Source: Candidatus Accumulibacter conexus (lineage in GTDB: Bacteria; Pseudomonadota; Gammaproteobacteria; Burkholderiales; Rhodocyclaceae). From it: a stretch of 64,000 nucleotides of DNA. Numbering within the stretch: position 1 is the first letter of the stretch; each line of letters starts with the position of its first letter. Position numbers and translations under genes: made by a program. A model generated the notes under the pieces. The model worked only from the letters and a program-made list of their open reading frames with translations. It did not search any database and was not told the origin of the DNA. Where the stretch lies: positions 1-64,000 of the forward strand of contig JAGFNJ010000007.1 of the NCBI GenBank assembly GCA_017592775.1, read 5' to 3'. Shown here one piece after another: positions 47,182 to 56,779 of the stretch.

Positions 47182-48174
47182 ATGTTTGGTTTCCGCAAGA
47201 AATCCCCCGATCAGGCCACCGCCGCGCCGCAGGATGTCGCCGGCGAGAGCATCGACGCCGCCAGCCCGGCACCGTGGCGACTGCGGCTCAAGGCCGGACT
47301 GGCGCGGACGCGGGCGCAGTTCGGCGGCAAGCTGAAGCAGCTCTTCGCGCGCGGCAAGGTCGACGACGAACTGCTCGAAGAACTCGAGACCCTCCTGCTG
47401 GGCAGCGATGTCGGCCTCGATGCCACGCAGCATCTGCTCTACCACCTGCGGCAGCGCGCCCGACGCGACCGCCTCGACAGCCCGGAAGCGATCCAGCGGG
47501 CGCTGTCGGAGATCCTCTGCGAACTCCTGCAGCCGCTGGAGGAAGCGCTCGATCCGCGCCACCAGCGGCCGTTCATCATCATGCTGGCGGGCGTCAACGG
47601 GGCCGGCAAGACGACCTCGATCGGCAAGCTGGCGAAGCATTTCCAGGCGCAGGGGCTGTCGGTGCTGCTTGCTGCCGGTGATACCTTCCGCGCCGCAGCC
47701 CGCGAGCAACTGCAGACCTGGGGTGAACGCAACAATGTGACGGTCATTGCACAGCAGTCCGGCGATCCGGCTGCGGTCATCTTCGACGCCATCGCCGCCG
47801 CCAAGGCGCGCGGCATCGACATCGTCCTCGCCGACACCGCCGGTCGCCTGCCGACGCAACTGCACCTGATGGACGAGATCGCCAAGGTCCGCCGCGTCAT
47901 CCAGAAGGCCGACCCGACCGGGCCGCACGAAACGCTGCTGGTGCTCGACGCCACTTTCGGCCAGAACGCCGTGCAGCAGGTGATGGCTTTCGACAAGGCG
48001 ATCCAGGTCACCGGACTGATCCTGACCAAACTAGACGGCTCGGCCAAGGGCGGCGTTGTCGCAGCCATCGCCCGCCAATGTCCGAAGCCCGTCCGCTTCA
48101 TCGGCGTTGGCGAGGGGATCGACGATCTGCGGCCCTTCACGGCCCGCGATTTCGTGGACGCGCTGTTCGAGTGA
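47182..48174 (+). CDS. ftsY: Signal recognition particle receptor FtsY
   Basis: A 330-residue SRP-type GTPase with a short acidic/variable N-terminal region (1-30), an N-domain helical bundle, and the G-domain: GVNGAGKTTSIGKLAKHFQA (P-loop), AAGDTFRAAAREQL, DTAGRLPTQLHLMDEI, TKLDGSAKGGVVAAIA, and FIGVGEGIDDLRPF. It receives ribosome-SRP complexes at the inner membrane. The stop overlaps the ftsE GTG start (GTGA), making ftsY-ftsE-ftsX one operon. Confidence 0.96.
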   Translation: MFGFRKKSPDQATAAPQDVAGESIDAASPAPWRLRLKAGLARTRAQFGGKLKQLFARGKVDDELLEELETLLLGSDVGLDATQHLLYHLRQRARRDRLDSPEAIQRALSEILCELLQPLEEALDPRHQRPFIIMLAGVNGAGKTTSIGKLAKHFQAQGLSVLLAAGDTFRAAAREQLQTWGERNNVTVIAQQSGDPAAVIFDAIAAAKARGIDIVLADTAGRLPTQLHLMDEIAKVRRVIQKADPTGPHETLLVLDATFGQNAVQQVMAFDKAIQVTGLILTKLDGSAKGGVVAAIARQCPKPVRFIGVGEGIDDLRPFTARDFVDALFE

Positions 48175-48866
48175 TCACCGCCAGCGGTGTCACCAAGCGC
48201 TACGCCGAAGGCCGTGAGGCGCTGCGCGACGTCAGCTTCGAGATCACTGCCGGCGAGATGGTCTTCCTGACTGGCCACTCTGGGGCCGGGAAATCGACCC
48301 TGTTCAAGCTGCTGGCGGCGATCGAACGACCGACCTCGGGCAGCATCGTGATCAACGGCCAGAACCTCGCGGCCCTGGGCCGCAGCACCGTTCCCTACCT
48401 GCGGCGCAAGCTCGGCCTGCTGTTTCAGGATCGCAAGCTGCTTTTCGATCGCACGGTCCTCGACAACGTCCTGCTGCCTCTGGCGATCGTCGGCCATCCG
48501 CCGCGCGATGCGCTGCGGCGGGCGCAGGCAGCCCTGTCCAAGGTCGGCCTGCCGGATCGCGAGAAAGCCATGCCGATCGCCCTGTCCGGTGGCGAGCAGC
48601 AGCGCCTGGCGATCGCGCGGGCGGTGGTCAACCGGCCGGCGGTCATTCTCGCCGACGAGCCGACGGCCAACCTCGACGCCGTCGCGGCGCGCGAGATCCT
48701 GGAGATCTTCCGTGCCTTCCAGCAGGTTGGCGTGACGGTGCTGATCGCCACCCATGACCCGGCCAGCCTCCCCGCCGTGCGGCCGCGTGTCCTGCTCCTC
48801 GACCATGGCCAGATGTCCGAGCTGCCAGCCGTGGCCGACGCCGCCATCGCCGGCGCTGCAGCATGA
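48171..48866 (+). CDS. ftsE: Cell-division ATP-binding protein FtsE
   Basis: A 231-residue ABC ATPase. Walker A is TGHSGAGKSTLFKLLAAIER, the Q-loop LGLLFQDRKLLFDRTVLDNV, signature ALSGGEQQRLAIARAVVNRP, Walker B VILADEPTANLD, and H-loop ATHD. With FtsX it forms a mechanotransmitter that activates septal peptidoglycan hydrolases. The start is GTG at 48171, overlapping ftsY; the stop overlaps ftsX by ATGA. Confidence 0.96.
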   Translation: MITASGVTKRYAEGREALRDVSFEITAGEMVFLTGHSGAGKSTLFKLLAAIERPTSGSIVINGQNLAALGRSTVPYLRRKLGLLFQDRKLLFDRTVLDNVLLPLAIVGHPPRDALRRAQAALSKVGLPDREKAMPIALSGGEQQRLAIARAVVNRPAVILADEPTANLDAVAAREILEIFRAFQQVGVTVLIATHDPASLPAVRPRVLLLDHGQMSELPAVADAAIAGAAA

Positions 48867-49762
48867 GCGTCTGGTTGGCGCAACACCTGGCGGCGATTCG
48901 TGACGCCTGCCGTCGGCTGGCGGCGGCGCCACTCAATTCGCTTCTGTCGCTGCTCGTCATCGGCATTGCCCTGACTCTGCCGACGGCGGGCTGGCTGATG
49001 CTTGACAACCTGCGCGCGCTGAGCGGTGATCTGCCTGGAGTGCAACAGATCAGCATCTTCCTGAGCCTCGAAGCCGGCAAGCGGGATGTTGGCGAGATCG
49101 AAAGCCGACTGCAGGCAGGCCAGGTCGGCAAATGGCGCTTCGTTGCGCGTGAAGAAGCGCTGCAGCGACTGCAGGCAGCCGAGGGAATGGCGGACATCAT
49201 CGCCAGCCTGCCGCGCAACCCGTTGCCCGATGCCTTCGTCGTCACTCCCGCCAATTCGCGGCCGGCAGAACTCGAGCGGCTGGCGAAGGCCTTCTCCGGC
49301 TGGCCCAAAGTGGCGCACGTGCAGCTCGACTCGGCCTGGGTCAAGCGCTTCGATGCACTGCTTCGGCTTGGCCGCCTGGTCGTCGTGTTGCTTGGCGTCC
49401 TGTTTGCCGGCGCGCTGGTCACCATCACCTTCAACACCATTCGCCTGCAGATCCTCGCCCAGGCTGCCGAGATCGAGGTGGCGAGGCTCATCGGCGCCAC
49501 CGACAGCTACATCCAGCGCCCACTGCACTACTTCGGCATGCTGCAGGGCGCCCTTGGCGGGCTCTGCGCGGCCGTGCTGGTGGCAGTCGGTTTCCATCTG
49601 CTGACCCCGCTGGTCGCCGAACTGACGCAGCTCTACGGTGCCAACTTCGCGTTGCAGGGCCTGAGTGCACTGCACCTTGCCACCCTCGCGGCGATCGGTG
49701 CCGCCCTCGGCTGGCTGGGCGCGAAGATCTCGGTGCTGATGCACCTGCGGCGCTTCGCCTGA
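48863..49762 (+). CDS. ftsX: Cell-division protein FtsX
   Basis: A 299-residue inner-membrane protein. The first helix is at about 27-47 (LLSLLVIGIALTLPTAGWLM), then a periplasmic domain (about 50-165), and three further helices: LVVVLLGVLFAGALVTITFN, LGGLCAAVLVAVGFHLL and LATLAAIGAALGWLGAKISV. EVARLIGATDSYIQRPLHYF after the second helix is the family signature. It is the membrane partner of FtsE and the last gene of ftsYEX. Confidence 0.95.
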   Translation: MSVWLAQHLAAIRDACRRLAAAPLNSLLSLLVIGIALTLPTAGWLMLDNLRALSGDLPGVQQISIFLSLEAGKRDVGEIESRLQAGQVGKWRFVAREEALQRLQAAEGMADIIASLPRNPLPDAFVVTPANSRPAELERLAKAFSGWPKVAHVQLDSAWVKRFDALLRLGRLVVVLLGVLFAGALVTITFNTIRLQILAQAAEIEVARLIGATDSYIQRPLHYFGMLQGALGGLCAAVLVAVGFHLLTPLVAELTQLYGANFALQGLSALHLATLAAIGAALGWLGAKISVLMHLRRFA

Positions 49763-49853
49763 GAACCGCTGCTGCCAGCGCACGCGGTCGCCGCCCGCGG
49801 CCAGACACGGCCGTCGTCAATGAGCCGACTGCACGGTCAGTCGGTGGCGTTGC

Positions 49854-50228
49854 TCAGCCGAGCAGGACGCTGGCCCAGACGACGAGCACGTTGAGCAGGG
49901 CAATGAGAACCGCCGCACTGCCGATGTCCTTGGCACGCCCGGCCAGCGGGTGGCGCTCGAGCGAGACGCGGTCGACGGCCGCTTCGATGGCGGAGTTGAT
50001 GAGCTCGACGACCAGCACCAGCAGCACACTGCCGATGAGCAGCGCACGCTCGATCCCACCAGTTGCCAGAACACAGGCGAGCGGGATCAGCACCATCGCC
50101 AGCAGGACCTCCTGGCGAAACGCATCCTCTGCCTGGTAGGCGGCGCGCAGGCCGGCACGCGAGTAGCCGAGCGCGTTCCACAGGCGCCGCAGTCCCGTCT
50201 GCCCCTTGAACGGACTTTCTTCAGCCAT
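49854..50228 (-). CDS. dgkA: Diacylglycerol kinase
   Basis: A 124-residue integral membrane kinase with three helices. GLRRLWNALGYSRAGLRAAY, AFRQEVLLAMVLIPLACVLA, and the catalytic LVLVVELINSAIEAAVDRVS with KDIGSAAVLIALLNVLVV are diagnostic. DgkA phosphorylates diacylglycerol released by osmoregulated glucan or lipid modification and returns it to phospholipid synthesis. It is convergent with ftsX, 91 bp apart. Confidence 0.95.
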   Translation of the reverse strand: MAEESPFKGQTGLRRLWNALGYSRAGLRAAYQAEDAFRQEVLLAMVLIPLACVLATGGIERALLIGSVLLVLVVELINSAIEAAVDRVSLERHPLAGRAKDIGSAAVLIALLNVLVVWASVLLG

Positions 50229-50409
50229 TTCCCACCCCTTGCGGTAGCCGCCGAAGGCGAGTATACCGGGTTGCCTCGTGCCATCGCAGACAGTCTGCAG
50301 CGGCGACGGGCGATGACAGGCGCCGGGGTCGGGCTGTCATCGCAGCGGCCCCGGCGCGACAATGGCAACCCGCAGACCCTCAGCCAACAACAGGAGCCGG
50401 AAGCAGACC

Positions 50410-51072
50410 ATGACCCAGGACGAATTGAAGCAGGCGGTGGCGCGAGCCGCCCTCGCGCACGTTGCCGAAGGAGAGATCGTCGGCGTCGGTACCGGTTCGA
50501 CGGCCAACTTCTTCATCACCGAACTGGCCTCGCTCGGACAGCGGATCCGCGGCGCCGTGGCAAGCTCCGAAGCGACCAGAAAGCGCCTCGAAGCCCACGG
50601 GATCCGGGTTCTCGATCTCAACCAGGTGGACCGCCTGCCGGTGTACGTGGACGGCGCCGACGAGATCAATCGTTCACTGCAGATGATCAAGGGCGGTGGC
50701 GGCGCCCTGACGCGGGAAAAGATCGTCGCCGCGGTGGCCGGGACGTTCGTCTGCATCGCCGATGAGTCGAAGCTGGTGCCGGTGCTCGGTCGCTTTCCGC
50801 TGCCCGTCGAGGTGATCCCGATGGCCTTGGCCCATGTTCGCCGGCAGCTGGCACGACTCGGCGGCGAGCCGCGGGTGCGCGAGGGTTGCATCACCGACAA
50901 CGGCAATCTGATCGTCGATCTGCACGGGCTCGAGATCGCCGACGCCGTTGCCCTGGAAAGCCGCATCAACCAGATCGTCGGCGTCGTCACCAATGGCCTC
51001 TTCGCCTGCCGTCCGGCGGACGTCTGCCTGCTGGCAACCCCTAGCGGCGTGCGGACCCTGCTCGCCGCCTGA
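50410..51072 (+). CDS. rpiA: Ribose-5-phosphate isomerase A
   Basis: A 220-residue Rpi[21 protein letters not shown] (phosphate loop), [40 protein letters not shown] with catalytic acids, [20 protein letters not shown] and [12 protein letters not shown] are the family landmarks. It interconverts ribose-5-phosphate and ribulose-5-phosphate. The start at 50410 follows GGAAGC. It is divergent from dgkA and convergent with yggX. Confidence 0.96.
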   Translation: MTQDELKQAVARAALAHVAEGEIVGVGTGSTANFFITELASLGQRIRGAVASSEATRKRLEAHGIRVLDLNQVDRLPVYVDGADEINRSLQMIKGGGGALTREKIVAAVAGTFVCIADESKLVPVLGRFPLPVEVIPMALAHVRRQLARLGGEPRVREGCITDNGNLIVDLHGLEIADAVALESRINQIVGVVTNGLFACRPADVCLLATPSGVRTLLAA

Positions 51073-51114
51073 AACGCGCCACCGCCGACCAGCGCGCGGC
51101 CGACCGGCTGCCAC

Positions 51115-51387
51115 TCAGCGCGCCGGCGGTACGTAGCCCTGCACGCGGTCGGCACCATCGCCGAAGAAATGGCGCTCCATCTGCTCGGCGAGGTATTTCC
51201 GGTGCGCTGCATCGGCGAGATTGAGGCGATTCTCGTTGATGATCATCGTCTGCATGCGAATCCACTGCTGCCATGCCTCCTTCGACACGGCGTCAAAGAT
51301 CCGCTTTCCCAGCTCGCCGGGATAGGGTGGGAAATCAAGACCCTCGGCCTCGCGACCGAGTTTCACACATTGGACCATTCTTGCCAT
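51115..51387 (-). CDS. yggX: YggX-family iron-handling/oxidative-protection protein
   Basis: A 90-residue protein. [40 protein letters not shown] and [20 protein letters not shown] follow the YggX pattern, with a conserved Cys7 region near the N-terminus. YggX proteins protect Fe-S clusters from oxidative damage and are thought to move Fe(II). AAGGAG precedes the ATG. It follows argA by 82 bp on the same strand. Confidence 0.95.
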   Translation of the reverse strand: MARMVQCVKLGREAEGLDFPPYPGELGKRIFDAVSKEAWQQWIRMQTMIINENRLNLADAAHRKYLAEQMERHFFGDGADRVQGYVPPAR

Positions 51388-51469
51388 CTGATCAGCTCCT
51401 TGCCTGTTCTCGTGGGCCCTGCGCTGGCGAGCGCTGGCGACTTGCGATCGAGCCGCTGCGGCGTGCCGC

Positions 51470-52789
51470 TCACAGCTCTTTCATCAGCACGCTCGAACGA
51501 CGCTGCAGGTTGTAAACCAGCCTTCTCTCGGCCGGCAAATCATCGATCTGGCGGGCCGTGAAGCCACGCTCCTTGAACCAATGGGCGGTCACCGTCGTCA
51601 GCACGAAGAGACGAGTGACGCCGCTGGCACGCGCCCGTGCCTCGATCCGCTTCATCAGCAGGGCGCCGTATCCCCAGCGGCGATAATGCGGGTGCACCGC
51701 CAGGCAGGCCAGTTCCGCCTGCCCCTCGCCATAGGGGTAGAGTGCCGCGCAACCGACGATGATGCCGTCGTGCTCAACGATCGAGAAGCGGGTGATCTCG
51801 CGTTCGAGCATTTCGCGAGAACGCCGCACGAGCGTTCCATCCTCCTCGAGCGGCTCGATCAGCGCCACCAGGCCACCGATGTCGTCAGCGCGCGCGTCGC
51901 GCAGTTGCTCGAGCGATTCGCGCGTGATCACCGTGCCGACGCCGTCATGGGTAAACAGTTCGCGCAGGAGGGTGCCGTCCTCGTCGTAACCGATCAGATG
52001 CACGCGACCGACGCCGGCGCGACTGCTGCGCACCGCGCACGGCAGGTAACGCCGCAGGTCGGCCGACAGCCAGTCACCGAGACTGATCAGCCGCTCGGCC
52101 GCTTCGACGGTCAGCTCGTCGAGCAGGGCGCCATCGATGTCGGTCGCGCCAGGGCTGTCGGTGAGGAAGATCAGCTTGTCTGCCAGCAGCGACGTGGCCA
52201 CCGCCTCCGCCACTTCTTCCATGGCCAGGTTGAAGATTTCGCCGGTCGGGCTCGATCCGATGCAGGACAGGAGGACGATGTTGCCCAGACCGAGCTGGGC
52301 GCGGATGCCCTCGGCGTCGATCTTGCGCACCTGGCCCGAGTACTGCAGGTCGACACCGTCGACGACGCCGACCGGGCGGGCCGTGATGAAGTTGCCGCCA
52401 ACGACGCGAATCGTGCTGTTCGCCATTGGCGTATCGGCGAGGCCCTGCGACAGCAACGCCTCGATCTCGACGTAGATGCGACCAACCGCATCGATGACGC
52501 AGCCGATCGCCTGCGCGTCGGTGACGCGATAGTTGCCGTGATAGACCGAAGCGAGCCCCCGCTGACGCAGCAGCTTCTCGATCTGCGGCCGCGCCCCGTG
52601 CACCAGAACCAGCCGGACACCGAGCGCGGCCAGCAGGTTCACATCGTAAGCCAGGGTCCGTGCGAGTTGCCCGGCGATCGCCTTGCCGCCAAAGGCAATG
52701 AGAAAGGTCTTGCCGCGAAACAGGTTGACGTATGGCGCGACCGACCGGAACCAGGTGACGAAGGGGGCAGAACTTGGCTGCTCACTCAT
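51470..52789 (-). CDS. argA: N-acetylglutamate synthase
   Basis: A 439-residue two-domain ArgA. Residues 1-290 are an amino-acid-kinase fold ([71 protein letters not shown]) that serves regulation. Residues about 300-439 are a GNAT acetyltransferase ([20 protein letters not shown] with the acetyl-CoA loop, [16 protein letters not shown]). It acetylates glutamate in the first step of arginine synthesis and is usually feedback-inhibited by arginine. The gap to the upstream pap gene is a single base, so the two are surely co-transcribed. Confidence 0.95.
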   Translation of the reverse strand: MSEQPSSAPFVTWFRSVAPYVNLFRGKTFLIAFGGKAIAGQLARTLAYDVNLLAALGVRLVLVHGARPQIEKLLRQRGLASVYHGNYRVTDAQAIGCVIDAVGRIYVEIEALLSQGLADTPMANSTIRVVGGNFITARPVGVVDGVDLQYSGQVRKIDAEGIRAQLGLGNIVLLSCIGSSPTGEIFNLAMEEVAEAVATSLLADKLIFLTDSPGATDIDGALLDELTVEAAERLISLGDWLSADLRRYLPCAVRSSRAGVGRVHLIGYDEDGTLLRELFTHDGVGTVITRESLEQLRDARADDIGGLVALIEPLEEDGTLVRRSREMLEREITRFSIVEHDGIIVGCAALYPYGEGQAELACLAVHPHYRRWGYGALLMKRIEARARASGVTRLFVLTTVTAHWFKERGFTARQIDDLPAERRLVYNLQRRSSVLMKEL

Positions 52790-52790
52790 C

Positions 52791-54500
52791 TCACGCCGCG
52801 GGGCCGGTCCTTCCTGCAACTTCGCCGGACTTGTCATCCTTCGCCGCCTTGGCCGCCTTTGCCGCCCTCGCCTTCTCGGCGCGCAACTCCTTCGCCCGTT
52901 GCGCCTTGGACTGCCGGGCGCTGTCCGGTGTCGCCTCCGGCGAGTCCCTGGCCGCCGCTTCCTGCACGCTTTCCGCCTTCGCGGTGGTGGCAATGACGAT
53001 CCGCGGCTGCTTGACCGGGTCCACCTTCAGTTCCTTCTCGAGGCGCTCGCAGATCGTCCGCAGGACCTTGATCCGGGCGAAGTACTTGTCGTTGGATTCG
53101 ACGAGCGTCCACGGCGCCGTACCGGAACTGCTGCGATCGATCATGTCACAGATTGCCTCGTGGTAGGCACCCGCCTTCTCGCGGTTGCGCCAGTCCTCCT
53201 CGGTGATCTTGAAGCGCTTGTGCTCGACCTGGGCCCGTTCCTCGAAGCGTTTCAGTTGCTCCTCATCGCTGATCTGCAGCCAGAACTTGATGACGATGCC
53301 GCCCGCGTGCCAGAGATCGTGCTCGAAATCGTTGATCTCCGAATAGGCCCGCAGCCAGTCGGCCGTGCTGCAGAAGCCTTCGACGCGCTCGACGAGGACC
53401 CGGCCATACCAGGTCCGGTCGAAGATGACGACCCTGCCGAGGCGCGGCATGTGGCGCCAGAAGCGCCACAGATAGGGCTGCGCGCGCTCCTCTTCGGTCG
53501 GTGCGGCGATGGGAATGATCTGGTACTGGCGCGCGTCCATCGCCGACATCACGCGCCGGATCGCGCCGCCCTTGCCGGCTGCGTCGGCACCCTCGAAAGC
53601 GAGAATCAGTGCCCGCTTCTTGAAGTCGGGATGGCGCATCAGCTCCGACAGACGCGCCTGCCAGGTTGCCAGCTCGGTCTCGTAAACCTTCTTCGTCAGG
53701 CTCTGCGTCATGTCGAGCGAGCTCAGCACGTCGAGACGGTCGATGCGCGGCGAGAACGGTGGCGCCACCGGCGAGTTCTGGTCCCGCTTGTCGGCGAGGC
53801 GCTTCTGCAGCGCGTCAAGAATCGTCTTGCCAACCGTCAGCGAGCGGTAGCGGTCGTCGGTTCCCTCGACGATGATCCACGGCGCCCAGGGCGTATTGGT
53901 CGTGCGCAGCAGGTGCCAGGCGACTTCCTGCAGCTTGTCGTAGGTCTTCAGGCGGTCCCAGCTCGCCTTGGTCACCCGCCAGCGGGTCAGGGGATTGGTC
54001 TCGATCGACTTCAGGCGCTCGCGTTGTGCATCCTTGGAGAGGTGGATCCAGAACTTGAGCACCAGAGCGCCCTCGTTGACCAGCATCGCCTCGAAGCGAT
54101 TGAGCTGATCCATCCGCTGATCGAACTCGGCACGCGAGATGTCGTTGCTGATCCGCTCGGCAATCGGATGCGAATACCAGGAGCCGGCGAAGATGCCGAT
54201 GCGGCCTTTTGGCGGCAGCGCCCGCCAGTAGCGCCACATCGAGGGACGCGCCCGTTCTTCGGCGGTCGGCGCGTAGAAGGCGTGCGTGGACAGGAAACGC
54301 GGATCCATCCACTCGTAGAGGACGTTGATGGTTTCACCCTTGCCCGAGCCATCCACACCGCTGATCAGGATGACCACCGGAAAGCTGGCGTCTGCCCGCA
54401 GCTGCTCCTGGACTTCGAGCAACTCGGCGCGCAACTTCGGCTCCTCGACCTTGAAGGTTTCCTTGTCGATCTTGTGTCCCAGCTCTGCCGATTCAAACAT
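52791..54500 (-). CDS. pap: Polyphosphate:AMP phosphotransferase (double-domain PPK2)
   Basis: A 569-residue protein of two tandem PPK2 domains. Walker A-like loops are at about 48-55 (SGVDGSGKGETINVLYEWMD) and 304-312 (EGADAAGKGGAIRRVMSAMD); lid segments with FAGSWYSHPIAER and FDRTWYGRVLVERVEGF follow each. Two-domain PPK2 proteins transfer phosphate from polyphosphate to AMP, making ADP (class II). The C-terminal tail from about 500 is Lys/Ala-rich (AKELRAEKARAAKAAKAAKD), perhaps polyphosphate-binding. It lies between rsmE (8-bp overlap) and argA (1-bp gap). GGAGGAGA precedes the ATG. Confidence 0.95.
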   Translation of the reverse strand: MFESAELGHKIDKETFKVEEPKLRAELLEVQEQLRADASFPVVILISGVDGSGKGETINVLYEWMDPRFLSTHAFYAPTAEERARPSMWRYWRALPPKGRIGIFAGSWYSHPIAERISNDISRAEFDQRMDQLNRFEAMLVNEGALVLKFWIHLSKDAQRERLKSIETNPLTRWRVTKASWDRLKTYDKLQEVAWHLLRTTNTPWAPWIIVEGTDDRYRSLTVGKTILDALQKRLADKRDQNSPVAPPFSPRIDRLDVLSSLDMTQSLTKKVYETELATWQARLSELMRHPDFKKRALILAFEGADAAGKGGAIRRVMSAMDARQYQIIPIAAPTEEERAQPYLWRFWRHMPRLGRVVIFDRTWYGRVLVERVEGFCSTADWLRAYSEINDFEHDLWHAGGIVIKFWLQISDEEQLKRFEERAQVEHKRFKITEEDWRNREKAGAYHEAICDMIDRSSSGTAPWTLVESNDKYFARIKVLRTICERLEKELKVDPVKQPRIVIATTAKAESVQEAAARDSPEATPDSARQSKAQRAKELRAEKARAAKAAKAAKDDKSGEVAGRTGPAA

Positions 54501-55254
54501 CAGTCGTCTCCTCCTTGAAATCACCCCATAAGGCCTGCATCGCCGCCAGGGCTGCGAGGCCAGCCGTCTCGGTCCGCAAGACGCGCGGCCCGAGACGTAC
54601 TGGCAGAAAACCGGATGACGCCGCCAACTGCGCTTCCTCGGCAGCCAGCCCCCCTTCGCTGCCGACCAGCAGCTCGACGGGCCTGCCCGCGAGCGGTGGC
54701 GACACACGCTGCAGCGAGTGTGCCGCGCCTGCTGCCAGCATCAGACGCAGTGCCCCGGCCGGTGGCGGGCGCAGCAGCCAGCTCTCGAGTGGCTCGACGG
54801 GCGACAGCTCCGGCAACCGGTTGCGGCCGCATTGCTCGCAGGCAGCGACAATCACCGCCCGCCAGTGGTCCAGCCGGCGCCCTGCCCGCTCCCCGGCCAG
54901 ACGCGCCACGCTGCGCCGCGACAGCACCGGCACGATGCGCGCGACACCCAATTCGACGGCCTTCTGCACGGTCAGGTCCATTTTCTCGCCAGCCTGCAGC
55001 GACTGGACCAGCGTGACCGGCAGCAGAGACTCCCGTTCCACCGCCGACCAGTCGGTCAGCTCGACGCTCACCCGCCGGCGATCGCTGGCGACGATGCGCG
55101 CACGATACTCGCCGCCGGTGCCGTCGAACAGCGTCATCTCATCGGCACGGCGCAGTCGCAGCACCGTGCTCGCATGGTGCGCCACCCGTTCCGGCAGGTC
55201 GAAACGGGCACCTGCCGCGAGCGGCTGCGGGCAATGAAAGCGGGGATGGTTCAC
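54493..55254 (-). CDS. rsmE: 16S rRNA (uracil(1498)-N3)-methyltransferase
   Basis: A 253-residue SPOUT methyltransferase. HHASTVLRLRRADEMTLFDG is the N-terminal PUA-like part; LVQSLQAGEKMDLTVQKAVE, LGVARIVPVLSRRSV, EQCGRNRLPEL and the knot region VELLVGSEGGLAAEE and LGPRVLRTETAGLAALAAMQ are typical. It methylates U1498 of 16S rRNA. The start codon is GTG at 55254. A TATAAT lies at 55266-55261 on the minus strand, so close that the message could be almost leaderless. It overlaps pap by 8 bp. Confidence 0.95.
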   Translation of the reverse strand: MNHPRFHCPQPLAAGARFDLPERVAHHASTVLRLRRADEMTLFDGTGGEYRARIVASDRRRVSVELTDWSAVERESLLPVTLVQSLQAGEKMDLTVQKAVELGVARIVPVLSRRSVARLAGERAGRRLDHWRAVIVAACEQCGRNRLPELSPVEPLESWLLRPPPAGALRLMLAAGAAHSLQRVSPPLAGRPVELLVGSEGGLAAEEAQLAASSGFLPVRLGPRVLRTETAGLAALAAMQALWGDFKEETTDV

Positions 55255-55310
55255 CGTGCTATTATAAGTTTTTCCGCAATCGATGTTCGCTGTTTGGAGG
55301 CCCCTGGCGC

Positions 55311-55862
55311 ATGGCGCTCAATACCCCGGTGTGCGAGTTCGGCTGGCGAGCCACAGACTTCGAGCTGACCGATACCAGCGGTTCGCGCCAGACCCTGTCC
55401 ACCCTGCGCGGCGCGAACGGTCTGCTGCTGATGTTCATCTGCAACCACTGTCCGTATGTCAAGGCGATCATCGACCGCATCTGCCGCGACGCGCGCGAGC
55501 TGCAGACCCTGGGCATCGGCGTAGCGGCGATCATGAGCAACGATCCGGCCGAGTATCCCGAGGATTCGTTCGACAACATGGTACGCGTGGCGAGAGAACT
55601 CGATTTCCCCTTTCCCTATCTGTACGATCCGACGCAGGAAGTGGCTCGCAGCTATGGCGCCGTGTGTACGCCGGACTTCTTCGGTTTCAATCGCGAGCTC
55701 GAACTGCAGTACCGCGGCCGCCTCGATGCCAGCGGCCGCATGCCGGCGCCGCCGGATGCCCGCCGCGAACTGGTGGCGGCGATGCGCCTCGTCGCCGCGA
55801 CCGGCCAGGGTCCGCGGGAGCAGACGCCGAGTATCGGTTGCTCGATCAAGTGGCGTCACTGA
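55311..55862 (+). CDS. Thioredoxin-fold peroxiredoxin-like protein
   Basis: A 183-residue AhpC/TSA-like thioredoxin-fold protein. After FELTDTSGSRQTLSTLRGAN comes LLMFICNHCPYVKAIIDRIC, with the CxxC-like CNHC active site followed by Pro-Tyr. GIGVAAIMSNDPAEYPEDSF, and YGAVCTPDFFGFNRELELQY with a cis-Pro-like CTPDFF, complete the pattern. Proteins of this group are annotated thioredoxin family; they may act as thiol reductases or peroxidases. No signal peptide is seen. GGAGG precedes the ATG. The gene for an inositol-monophosphatase-family enzyme starts 6 bp later. Confidence 0.88.
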   Translation: MALNTPVCEFGWRATDFELTDTSGSRQTLSTLRGANGLLLMFICNHCPYVKAIIDRICRDARELQTLGIGVAAIMSNDPAEYPEDSFDNMVRVARELDFPFPYLYDPTQEVARSYGAVCTPDFFGFNRELELQYRGRLDASGRMPAPPDARRELVAAMRLVAATGQGPREQTPSIGCSIKWRH

Positions 55863-55868
55863 GCGGGC

Positions 55869-56753
55869 ATGCGGGAGAAGAACGGCGCGGTCGCCCCGCT
55901 GGCTGACGGCGAACTCAAGCGGATGCTCGATGCCAGCATCGCGCTGGTCCGTGAAGTGGCTCAACGTGAGATCATTCCGCGCTTCCTGCGCGTCAGCCAC
56001 GGCCAGCGCAAGGATGACGGGTCGCTGTGTTCGGAAGCGGATGTCGCCGCACAGCGTTTCCTTGTCGACCGCCTGAGCGGGATTCACCGCTGCCCGATCA
56101 TCGGTGAAGAGATGTCGCCGGAGGCGCAGCGCGCCATCTGGGAGGCGAGCGGTGACGACCCACGCGGCCTCTGGTCGATCGATCCGATCGACGGCACCAC
56201 CAACTTCATCAACGGATTGCCCTGCTTCGCCGTTTCAATTGCCTGGCTGGGGGCGCGCCGCACGCGCCTGGCGGTCACCTACAATCCGATCACCGACGAG
56301 ATGTTCTACGCCCGGCAAGGCAATGGCGCCTATCTCAACGGCCGCCGCCTGCCGCTGCGCCAGGTGACGGCCGACATCGCCCGCGCCGTCGGCGGCGTCG
56401 ACTTCAAGAGGATCCCCAAACCACTGGCCGATCGCATCGCCGTTCGCCCGCCGTTCTACTCGCAGCGCAACTTCGGCAGCTCGACGCTCGACTGGTGCAA
56501 CCTGGCTGCCGGCCGACTCGATCTGTATCTGCACGGCGGCCAGATGCTCTGGGATTACGCAGCCGGCAGCCTGATCCTGCGTGAGGCCGGCGGCCGGATG
56601 TGTTCGTTGGCGCATGACGACTATGACGCCGAGGACGTCTGGCGCCGGCCGGTGATCGCCGCCCTGCATCCTGCCGTCTTCGCCGCCTGGCGCGACTGGG
56701 TTCGCCAGGACACACCGCCGGTCGTCGGCGCGAACGCGGACGAGAGCCGCTGA
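55869..56753 (+). CDS. Inositol-monophosphatase-family phosphatase (histidinol-phosphatase-like)
   Basis: A 294-residue IMPase-fold phosphatase. Metal ligands are in IIGEEMSPEA and WSIDPIDGTTNFINGLPCFA; the C-terminal metal motif is MLWDYAAGSLILREAGGRMC (WDxAAG). Such enzymes hydrolyse inositol phosphates, fructose-1,6-bisphosphate, PAP or histidinol phosphate; the sequence does not let me choose. It is preceded by the thioredoxin-fold gene (6 bp) and likely co-transcribed, and is convergent with the cysteine-desulfhydrase-like gene. The ribosome site is weak. Confidence 0.88.
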   Translation: MREKNGAVAPLADGELKRMLDASIALVREVAQREIIPRFLRVSHGQRKDDGSLCSEADVAAQRFLVDRLSGIHRCPIIGEEMSPEAQRAIWEASGDDPRGLWSIDPIDGTTNFINGLPCFAVSIAWLGARRTRLAVTYNPITDEMFYARQGNGAYLNGRRLPLRQVTADIARAVGGVDFKRIPKPLADRIAVRPPFYSQRNFGSSTLDWCNLAAGRLDLYLHGGQMLWDYAAGSLILREAGGRMCSLAHDDYDAEDVWRRPVIAALHPAVFAAWRDWVRQDTPPVVGANADESR

Positions 56754-56779
56754 CGCGCGGGCCGCCCGGGGACTGTCGG

